Part shown: positions 1 to 5,186 of the stretch, piece by piece | Layout of the letters: the number at the start of each line of letters is the position of its first letter | Numbering within the stretch: the first letter of the stretch is position 1 | NCBI GenBank assembly: GCA_903939355.1 | Contig: CAJAHC010000321.1 | Span: forward strand, 1-5,186 | DNA length: 5,186 bases | Reading direction: 5' to 3' | Source of the DNA: an uncultured Methylococcaceae bacterium | GTDB lineage: Bacteria; Pseudomonadota; Gammaproteobacteria; Methylococcales; Methylomonadaceae | The notes under the pieces: generated by a model | Database searches by the model: none | What the model saw: only the letters and a program-made list of their open reading frames with translations | Told to the model about the DNA's origin: nothing | Program-made: the position numbers and the translations under genes

Positions 1-189
1 ACCAATACGACGCATCTGCCTAGCCTCGAAATATGCTCTGAATTTAATCGTAGCTATAGAGGTTATTTTTTTATTAAGAATATCCAAATTATTTAAAGAA
101 ATAAACATCCCTAAACTGGAAATAACTATTACGACTAGAAAACTCAATAATAATTTTGTTTTGATTGGCAAATTATCTAAAAGCCTCAT
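1..189 (-). CDS. N-terminal fragment of a membrane sensory protein, probably a methyl-accepting chemotaxis protein (partial)
   Basis: The first 63 codons of a gene that continues beyond the left edge. The ATG at 189-187 is preceded by a good Shine-Dalgarno (AGAGGT, 200-195) with a 5-nt spacer. The protein opens with a short basic stretch (MRLLDNLPIKTK) followed by one hydrophobic helix at about residues 13-32 (LLLSFLVVIVISSLGMFISL), then a polar, helix-prone stretch (NNLDILNKK) and a basic RQMRRIG segment. This is the usual start of a chemoreceptor: a signal-anchor helix leading into a periplasmic four-helix-bundle ligand domain. The helical part would therefore lie in the periplasm and the missing remainder would hold the second membrane helix, HAMP and signalling domains. 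Sensor histidine kinases and HAMP-GGDEF proteins can start the same way, so the output domain is unknown. The gene lies downstream of usp on the same strand after a 90-bp gap. Confidence 0.6.
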   Translation of the reverse strand, partial: MRLLDNLPIKTKLLLSFLVVIVISSLGMFISLNNLDILNKKITSIATIKFRAYFEARQMRRIG

Positions 190-194
190 TTTTT

Positions 195-200
195 ACCTCT
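195..200 (-). promoter_or_regulatory. Shine-Dalgarno of the partial sensory gene
   Basis: AGAGGT read on the minus strand, followed by five A residues and ATG. It fixes the start codon at 189. The same ten-base word (TTACCTCTAA on the plus strand) occurs at 193-202 and again at 241-250, so the ribosome binding sequence is duplicated about 48 bp upstream of itself. Confidence 0.7.
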
Positions 201-208
201 AATGTTGT

Positions 209-238
209 GAAATATCATTTCTTAAAAACCTTGATCAA
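209..238 (-). promoter_or_regulatory. Weak candidate promoter for the partial sensory gene
   Basis: On the minus strand TTGATC (238-233, four of six matches to the -35 consensus) is followed after 18 nt by TATTTC (214-209), which is preceded by TGA (217-215), an extended -10 feature. Transcription would start near 202, leaving a leader of only about 13 nt with the Shine-Dalgarno. The -10 hexamer is poor and AT-rich DNA gives such matches by chance, so this is only a possibility; readthrough from usp is the alternative. Confidence 0.22.
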
Positions 239-241
239 AGT

Positions 242-260
242 TACCTCTAACTAAGAGGTA
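242..260 (-). repeat. Perfect inverted repeat between usp and the sensory gene
   Basis: Arms TACCTCT (242-248) and AGAGGTA (254-260) with a 5-nt loop form a 7-bp hairpin starting 19 bases beyond the usp stop codon. It is not followed by a run of T on the minus strand, so it is a poor intrinsic terminator. The arm at 242-248 has the same sequence as the Shine-Dalgarno region of the next gene, so the opposite arm could pair with either copy. Confidence 0.5.
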
Positions 261-278
261 TCTATGTAACTTCGACAT

Positions 279-722
279 CTACTTTTCAATTAATCGAACA
301 GCCATCACATCGCACTTGGCATGATGTAACACACTGTTTGCGGTCGACCCCAGTAATAAGGCCAAACCATGACGCCCATGTGAGCCCACAATAATGAGAT
401 CAACTTGCTCTTGGTCAGCAATATTAATAATTTCCTGCGTTGGAATACCCCAAACCATCCATCTATTAACCACATCAATAGCTAATTGATCGCCCAACTC
501 CATAAACTTGATCTTTTCCGCTTCCAGTAACTCGTCTGGTGCTATTTGATCGAGTGCTATCACAGTGCCGTAGCTTGTATCAGGCATAGGGATATTGTCT
601 AAAACATGAATGACACTTAATTTAGCCTGATATTTATTAGCCAATACTCTGGCTTTTTCTGCAACGTAAACACCATGTTTTGTATAATCCACGGCCAGTA
701 AAACATGTTGATAATCGCTCAT
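279..722 (-). CDS. Universal stress protein, UspA family
   Basis: Complete 147-aa gene for a small cytoplasmic single-domain Usp protein, a family that folds as a Rossmann-like alpha/beta domain, usually dimerises, and in many members binds ATP. The N-terminal strand reads HVLLAVDYT (residues 6-14), with the conserved Asp at 12. The hallmark C-terminal nucleotide loop is VGSHGRHG (112-119) followed by GSTANSVLHHAKCDVMAVR (125-143). Spacing is G-2x-G-8x-G-S/T, one residue shorter than the textbook G-2x-G-9x-G; ATP binding is likely but unproven. The length matches the family. I chose the ATG at 722 because AAGGTGG (735-729) lies 6 nt ahead of it; a GTG at 746 in the same frame would place that Shine-Dalgarno inside the gene. 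The gene is divergent from dnaE. Usp paralogues are numerous, so no specific symbol is given. Role inferred: survival under stress or starvation. Confidence 0.93.
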   Translation of the reverse strand: MSDYQHVLLAVDYTKHGVYVAEKARVLANKYQAKLSVIHVLDNIPMPDTSYGTVIALDQIAPDELLEAEKIKFMELGDQLAIDVVNRWMVWGIPTQEIINIADQEQVDLIIVGSHGRHGLALLLGSTANSVLHHAKCDVMAVRLIEK

Positions 723-728
723 TAACTT

Positions 729-735
729 CCACCTT
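729..735 (-). promoter_or_regulatory. Shine-Dalgarno deciding the usp start
   Basis: AAGGTGG on the minus strand with a 6-nt spacer (AAGTTA) to the ATG at 722. It rules out the upstream in-frame GTG at 746 as the main start. Confidence 0.75.
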
Positions 736-751
736 ATATTGTTCACTAATT

Positions 752-804
752 AGCTTTTGCAACAATAAAAGCTCTTTTTACGCAAACAATACCATAAAGA
801 GCTT
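752..804. repeat. Two overlapping inverted repeats in the usp-dnaE intergenic region
   Basis: Repeat A has arms AGCTTTT (752-758) and AAAAGCT (767-773), 7 bp with an 8-nt loop. Repeat B has arms AAGCTCTTT (769-777) and AAAGAGCTT (796-804), 9 bp with an 18-nt loop. The two share positions 769-773 and so cannot form together in one RNA. They lie upstream of the usp Shine-Dalgarno and also upstream of the likely dnaE promoter, so they could be leader RNA structures for usp or protein-binding DNA sites. The stems are AT-rich and weak. Confidence 0.4.
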
Positions 805-828
805 AGATAAAGAATAACCTGCTCAGTG

Positions 829-837
829 TGATAAAAT
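829..837 (+). promoter_or_regulatory. Candidate extended -10 promoter element for dnaE
   Basis: TGATAAAAT fits the extended -10 pattern TGnTATAAT, with TAAAAT matching five of six hexamer positions. No good -35 box lies 16-18 nt upstream, as is often the case for extended -10 promoters. Transcription would begin near 844 and give a leader of about 105 nt before dnaE. The flanks carry repeated AGTGTG words, in inverted and direct orientation, that could be an operator. Sequence evidence only. Confidence 0.33.
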
Positions 838-948
838 ATAAATCCAAACACTGAAAAACCAGTAGTGTGGTAATTTTAAGATCAGCTATTTTTAAAATCG
901 TCCATTCTTCAACTTGATTTTTTCGCTCAACTACTTTTTACGCGCCAC

Positions 949-3900
949 ATGCAACCAGCATTTATTCATTTAAGACTTCATACCGAATATTCTCTGGTAG
1001 ATGGTATCGTTAAAATAAAACCCCTTGTTAAACGCTTGGCTGAATTAAATATGCCGGCAATTGCAGTTACTGATCACACCAATCTATTCTCGCTGGTCAA
1101 ATTCTATAAGGCTGCATTGGGACAGGGTATCAAACCCATCGTGGGTTCTGATGTTTTGATTTTTAATCCTGATGACCCTACCTCACCTTATCGACTAACT
1201 TTACTGGTTAATAATCATACCGGCTACATCACGCTCACTGAATTAATTTCAAAAGCCTATCAAGAGGGACAGCATCAGGGAATACCTATGCTGAGGCAAG
1301 AATGGATAGAAGCAAACCACGGTGGATTGATTGCTTTATCAGGCGCAATGAGTGGTGAAATTGGCAAAGCCCTATTGGCTGATAAACATGATGAAGCTAT
1401 TCGCTTGGCCAAACATTGGGGCACTTTATTTGAACAATGTTTTTATCTTGAAATACAACGTGTCGGCAAACCCGACGAAGAAATCTATATAGCCGCTTTA
1501 ATTGAACTAGCTCTGGCAACTGATTTACCTGTCGTAGCTACCAATGATGTCCGTTTTATTCATCAAAACGATTTTGCTGCACATGAAATTAGGGTCTGTA
1601 TTAATCAAGGACGTGTATTAGATGATGTCCGCAGACCGAAAGATTACACGGATCAACAGTACTTACGTAGCACCGAAGAGATGCAAGCCTTATTCGCCGA
1701 TATCCCAGAAGCATTGGCAAACTCAGTAGAAATTGCTAAACGTTGCAATTTAAAGCTCACTTTGGGTGAAAATTTTCTACCAGACTTTCCCGTACCTGAC
1801 GGTATGAATCTGGGAGAGTTTATGGCTGAAGAGGCTTTAAAAGGTCTTGAAGAACGCTTGACGCATTATCCAGCAATTGGCAAAGGCACTGATCAGGAAA
1901 ACCGCCAGATTTACTATGAGCGACTCAATTTTGAATTAAAAATGATTACTCAAATGGGGTTCCCTGGTTACTTTATGATTGTTGCTGATTTTATTCAGTG
2001 GGCAAAAAACAATCTTATTCCAGTGGGGCCTGGACGTGGCTCTGGTGCCGGTTCTTTGGTTGCTTACGCGCTAAAGATTACTGATTTGGATCCGATTGAA
2101 TTTGATCTACTTTTTGAACGATTTTTAAATCCAGAACGTGTTTCAATGCCTGATTTTGACGTTGATTTCTGTATGGATCGACGCGACGAGGTCATTGATT
2201 ATGTTTCCCGCCATTATGGTAGGGATCATGTTGCACAGATCATTACTTATGGGTCGATGGCTGCAAAAGCCGTTATTCGAGATGTCGGCAGGGTATTAGC
2301 TTTTCCTTACGGTTTTGTCGATCGCTTAGCCAAACTAATCCCTTTCGAAATTGGCATGACACTAACCAAGGCCTTGTCGGACAGTCCTGATCTAAAAAAA
2401 CTTTATGATACTGAAGAAGACGTCAAGGCTTTGATTGACATGGCATTGTCACTGGAAGGTACTGTTAGAAATGCGGGGAAACATGCGGGTGGTGTAGTCA
2501 TATCACCAACAAAATTGACCGATTTTACACCGCTCTATTGCGAACAAGGTGGCGGCAATCTGGTAACACAATTTGATAAAGATGACGTGGAAGCGGTCGG
2601 ATTGGTTAAATTTGACTTTTTGGGCCTGCGCACACTGACCATTATTGATTGGGCATTACAGGATATTAATGCCAAACATCAGCAATTAGGAACGATGCCC
2701 GTTGATATAACAACCATCCCTAGAGACAATATAGAAACCTATAAATTATTAACCAATGCCCAAACTACCGCCGTGTTTCAATTAGAATCACGCGGCATGA
2801 AAGAACTAATTAAGAAGCTCAAACCTGATTGTTTTGACGATATTATTGCGCTGGTAGCGCTATTTCGCCCTGGCCCTTTAGAATCAGGCATGGTCGATGA
2901 CTACATTAATGTTAAGCATGGCGCAAAAGCAGAATATGCACATCCGTTGCTAGTACCCATTCTTAAGCCCACCAATGGTGTTATTTTATATCAAGAACAA
3001 GTGATGCAAATTGCCCGAGAATTGGCGCTTTATACTTTGGGTGGCGCAGATATGCTTAGACGCGCTATGGGCAAAAAGAAAGCCGAAGAAATGGCCAAAG
3101 AGCGTGAAAAATTTACCGCCGGTGCAGTTGCTAATCAAATAGATGAACGAATAGCAACCTATGTTTTTGATCTAATGGAGAAATTTGCAGGCTATGGTTT
3201 TAATAAATCACATTCTGCGGCTTATGCATTGGTTGCTTACCAAACCGCTTGGCTTAAAACGCATTACCCCGCCGCTTTTATGGCGGCAGTTTTATCTTCA
3301 GATATGGATAACACTGAAAAAGTAGTTGTACTCATTGAAGAGTGCAGGCAAATGAATCTAATCATTATGCCACCAACTATCAATACATCTAACCATCGCT
3401 TTACCGTTAATGCTGACAACCATATTCTTTACGGATTAGGTGCCATTAAAGGTGTTGGGCAAGCAGCAATTGAGGATATGCTTAAAGAACGTGCTGATAA
3501 AGGTAATTTTACTGGCCTATATGACTTGTGCAAGCGCGTTGATCTACGAAAATTTAACCGCCGAGTACTCGATGCCTTAATCCGCGCAGGTGCTTTCGAT
3601 GAGTTTGACTCCAATCGAGCCAGCCACTTAGCCGAATTACCTACCGCTTTACGAGTTGCCGAACAGCATGGAAAAATGGCACAAACAGGACAAAATGACT
3701 TATTTTCTCTACCCAACCACTGCTCAGAAAATGCAGCTAAAGACATTGAATCCGATGCCTATTCCACTAATGTTCGGCCTTGGTCAGACAATGAACGCTT
3801 GGCATCGGAAAAATTAACTTTAGGACTATTTTTAACCGGTCACCCTATTGATCAATATGAAGCTGAATTAAAACACTTTACTCATGGAAAAATAGCCTCT

Positions 3901-4440
3901 TTGCAAATATCTCGAGGAAAAATGGAAGCTCGGGTTGCAGGACTGGTTGTTGAAGTTCGTACTCGTCAAACCAAGAATGGGAAAACCATGGGATTTGCTA
4001 CCTTGGATGATAAATCTGGACGACTTGAATTAGCTGCTTTTGGAGAGACTTATAACAAATATCGAGACATATTTTCTCGTGACAATCTTTTAATTGCCCA
4101 AGGTTCTTTAGCTATAGATAACTTTTCTGGCGCCTTGCGATTAACTGTTGAGAATCTATACGATATCAATCAGGCAAGAGAAAGTTTTTCAAGAGGAATC
4201 CAACTAAACTGGGACCAATCAGAAGATAAACCAACGTCAATTAATTTAATTGACCAATTAAGCGACATTCTACGCCCATTTAGGGGGGGTAACTGTCCCA
4301 TCATTATAAATTACACTATAAAACAGGCACAAACTGTTATTCAACTAGGCGATGATTGGCGGATACATCCGACAGATGATCTTATTTCTCAATTAACATC
4401 TTTATTCGGATCAGCCGGCGTAGAAATCAAGTATAAATAA
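949..4440 (+). CDS. dnaE: DNA polymerase III subunit alpha (replicative polymerase)
   Basis: Complete 1163-aa catalytic subunit of the replicative DNA polymerase, which acts at the fork with the beta clamp, the DnaQ proofreader and the tau clamp loader. Domains in order, by analogy to E. coli DnaE: PHP (about 1-270, FIHLRLHTEYSLVDG at 5-19), palm (271-432 and 511-560), thumb (433-510), fingers (561-911), beta-binding region, OB fold (about 965-1078) and tau-binding C-terminus. Catalytic acidic residues are all present: D402 and D404 in PDFDVDF and D556 in KFDFLGL, each one higher than E. coli D401/D403/D555. Nucleotide-binding motifs include GPGRGSGAGS (360-369) and GGADMLRRAMGKKK (698-711). 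The internal clamp-binding motif is QNDLF (915-919). The ATG at 949 is the only usable start: the frame is open only back to a TAA at 877 and holds no ATG, GTG or TTG. No Shine-Dalgarno is visible. The PHP metal centre looks degenerate. The stop TAA directly abuts a hairpin, and no accA follows. Confidence 0.99.
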   Translation: MQPAFIHLRLHTEYSLVDGIVKIKPLVKRLAELNMPAIAVTDHTNLFSLVKFYKAALGQGIKPIVGSDVLIFNPDDPTSPYRLTLLVNNHTGYITLTELISKAYQEGQHQGIPMLRQEWIEANHGGLIALSGAMSGEIGKALLADKHDEAIRLAKHWGTLFEQCFYLEIQRVGKPDEEIYIAALIELALATDLPVVATNDVRFIHQNDFAAHEIRVCINQGRVLDDVRRPKDYTDQQYLRSTEEMQALFADIPEALANSVEIAKRCNLKLTLGENFLPDFPVPDGMNLGEFMAEEALKGLEERLTHYPAIGKGTDQENRQIYYERLNFELKMITQMGFPGYFMIVADFIQWAKNNLIPVGPGRGSGAGSLVAYALKITDLDPIEFDLLFERFLNPERVSMPDFDVDFCMDRRDEVIDYVSRHYGRDHVAQIITYGSMAAKAVIRDVGRVLAFPYGFVDRLAKLIPFEIGMTLTKALSDSPDLKKLYDTEEDVKALIDMALSLEGTVRNAGKHAGGVVISPTKLTDFTPLYCEQGGGNLVTQFDKDDVEAVGLVKFDFLGLRTLTIIDWALQDINAKHQQLGTMPVDITTIPRDNIETYKLLTNAQTTAVFQLESRGMKELIKKLKPDCFDDIIALVALFRPGPLESGMVDDYINVKHGAKAEYAHPLLVPILKPTNGVILYQEQVMQIARELALYTLGGADMLRRAMGKKKAEEMAKEREKFTAGAVANQIDERIATYVFDLMEKFAGYGFNKSHSAAYALVAYQTAWLKTHYPAAFMAAVLSSDMDNTEKVVVLIEECRQMNLIIMPPTINTSNHRFTVNADNHILYGLGAIKGVGQAAIEDMLKERADKGNFTGLYDLCKRVDLRKFNRRVLDALIRAGAFDEFDSNRASHLAELPTALRVAEQHGKMAQTGQNDLFSLPNHCSENAAKDIESDAYSTNVRPWSDNERLASEKLTLGLFLTGHPIDQYEAELKHFTHGKIASLQISRGKMEARVAGLVVEVRTRQTKNGKTMGFATLDDKSGRLELAAFGETYNKYRDIFSRDNLLIAQGSLAIDNFSGALRLTVENLYDINQARESFSRGIQLNWDQSEDKPTSINLIDQLSDILRPFRGGNCPIIINYTIKQAQTVIQLGDDWRIHPTDDLISQLTSLFGSAGVEIKYK

Positions 4441-4495
4441 TTGTTGAAAGCTCAATCGGGTAATTCTTAGCAATTACTCTCTGAGCCTTCAACAA
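4441..4495. terminator. Long imperfect hairpin between convergent dnaE and rne, possible bidirectional terminator
   Basis: Outer arms of 14 nt (4441-4454 and 4482-4495) match except at one pair, which is A-C in plus-strand RNA and G-U in minus-strand RNA. After a small internal loop come inner arms GGGTAATT (4458-4465) and AATTACTC (4472-4479) around a 6-nt loop; one pair there is G-U in plus-strand RNA and A-C in minus-strand RNA. It occupies almost all of the 68-bp gap between two converging genes, which is the expected place for a shared terminator. Neither side has a proper T-run directly after the stem; only weakly T-rich DNA follows on the minus side (TTATTTATACTTG). It may therefore act mainly as a 3'-end stabiliser, or be a dispersed palindromic repeat. 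Confidence 0.6.
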
Positions 4496-4508
4496 TCAAC
4501 CAAAAACT

Positions 4509-5186
4509 TTATTCGCTTGTTTCTTGAATGGCTTTAACTGTCGGCAACGGTTCAGAGATTGTTTGTTTTGGCTCTGAGGTAACCGTAGCACTAGACTCTG
4601 ATCTCTCAACTCTTCCTGCAAAATCTCTATCATAAGACTGAGCTTGTGGCGCTCGGTTTTCTCCTGTTATAGGAGTAACTATAGCTTCGCCACTATCACT
4701 CGTATTTGCATTACCTTCAAACTCTATTTTTTTATAGTTAGGATTACGAGGCCGTCTACGATTTGGACCTCTTCTAGCAGATGATTTCCTTTCTGAAGAC
4801 ACCTGATCACCAGTCGCTACTGTAACTTCAATCGGCAATGATGGAACATCTACTTCCGGCGCCCCTTTGTTAATCATTGCTTCAGTGTTAATTACAACTT
4901 CATTTTTAACAATCTCAACACTTTCTTCTGTATTGCTAACAGGAGCAAGATTTCGTCTTACGTTACGGCCGGCACCCCTAATATTCCGATTACGGTTAGG
5001 GTTAGTTTCCTTGTTTTCTATAACCTCACTAACTTCTTTAACTTCTTTATTTAGCTCTGATTCTGGCTTTGGAGCACGGTCTTGGTGCCCACGAGCAGGT
5101 CGTTGCTCCTGATTTCTTTGACCTTGATTTCTTCCACGCTTATTATTTCGTCCTCTGCTCGGTCGGTTTTCGTCAGGAGGTCTAAC
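4509..5186 (-). CDS. rne: C-terminal region of probable ribonuclease E (partial)
   Basis: The last 225 codons of a gene whose start lies beyond the right edge; the frame is open from the edge to a TAA at 4511-4509. No folded domain is visible. The protein is low-complexity and probably disordered, with three Arg/Asn-rich basic patches (visible residues about 2-38, 63-78 and 133-153; examples RGRNNKRGRN and ARRGPNRRRPRNPNYKK) separated by acidic Val/Glu-rich stretches (EVKEVSEVIENKE, EESVEIVKNEVV). That alternation is typical of the C-terminal half of gammaproteobacterial RNase E, which binds RNA through Arg-rich regions and scaffolds the degradosome. The catalytic S1/DNase I-like half would be outside the window, so the call rests on composition and style. 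Another Arg-rich nucleic-acid-binding protein cannot be excluded. An internal Met codon at 4877 is not a start: it has no Shine-Dalgarno and the same composition continues upstream of it. Confidence 0.62.
   Translation of the reverse strand, partial: VRPPDENRPSRGRNNKRGRNQGQRNQEQRPARGHQDRAPKPESELNKEVKEVSEVIENKETNPNRNRNIRGAGRNVRRNLAPVSNTEESVEIVKNEVVINTEAMINKGAPEVDVPSLPIEVTVATGDQVSSERKSSARRGPNRRRPRNPNYKKIEFEGNANTSDSGEAIVTPITGENRAPQAQSYDRDFAGRVERSESSATVTSEPKQTISEPLPTVKAIQETSE

Noticed and set aside
723..746. Upstream GTG start for usp, giving eight extra residues
   Set aside because: The AAGGTGG Shine-Dalgarno lies inside this extension, and the UspA fold begins right after the ATG at 722.
786..791. 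Possible usp promoter -10 TATTGT with upstream TGG on the minus strand
   Set aside because: Only four of six positions match, and the -35 region 17 nt upstream (TTCTTT) is poor. In AT-rich DNA this is not distinguishable from chance.
3429..3746. Open frame of 105 codons on the minus strand inside dnaE
   Set aside because: It lies entirely within the well-supported dnaE coding sequence on the opposite strand and resembles no family I recognise. It is a shadow.
4509..4877. The minus-strand gene as a free-standing 122-aa protein starting at the ATG at 4877
   Set aside because: The frame stays open to the window edge, the same Arg-rich/acidic composition continues upstream, and no ribosome binding site precedes that Met.
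4867..5112. Open frame of 81 codons on the plus strand opposite the rne-like gene
   Set aside because: Its repetitive Ser/Leu/Thr composition is the antisense reading of Glu/Arg/Asn-rich codons of the minus-strand gene. It is a shadow.
1..5186. CRISPR arrays, insertion sequences, tRNA or rRNA genes, attachment sites, defence or biosynthetic systems
   Set aside because: No regularly spaced repeats, transposase-like frames, cloverleaf or rRNA sequence, or unexplained stretch over 300 bases were seen. Gene content is housekeeping and stress related.

Overview
The window looks like ordinary chromosomal DNA of an AT-rich gammaproteobacterium (GC roughly 40% by eye). The main evidence is a full-length DnaE of the E. 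coli/Pseudomonas type, 1163 aa with all signature motifs, next to a proteobacterial UspA-type stress protein and the tail of what looks like RNase E. The sequence style recalls free-living gammaproteobacteria such as the Methylococcales, but that placement is a guess.

Layout, left to right. Positions 1-189 (minus) hold the first 63 codons of a membrane-anchored sensory protein, most likely a methyl-accepting chemotaxis protein, running off the left edge. Positions 279-722 (minus) hold a complete UspA-family gene transcribed towards it. Positions 723-948 are a 226-bp divergent intergenic region with inverted repeats and a possible extended -10 promoter for dnaE. Positions 949-4440 (plus) hold dnaE, the replicative DNA polymerase III alpha subunit. 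Positions 4441-4495 form a long imperfect hairpin that starts at the base after the dnaE stop codon. Positions 4509-5186 (minus) hold the last 225 codons of an Arg-rich, low-complexity protein, best explained as the disordered C-terminal half of RNase E, converging on dnaE.

The genes do not form one pathway. dnaE appears to be transcribed alone here, with no accA directly behind it as in E. coli. The sensory gene and usp lie in the same direction with a 90-bp gap, so they could share a transcript, though the gap also holds a weak promoter candidate. I found no mobile element, CRISPR array, tRNA, rRNA or defence system, and no convincing undescribed system. The points worth a second look are small regulatory structures: a possible Shine-Dalgarno switch ahead of the sensory gene, alternative hairpins in the usp leader, repeated motifs around the dnaE promoter candidate, the missing Shine-Dalgarno of dnaE, and the hairpin between dnaE and rne.
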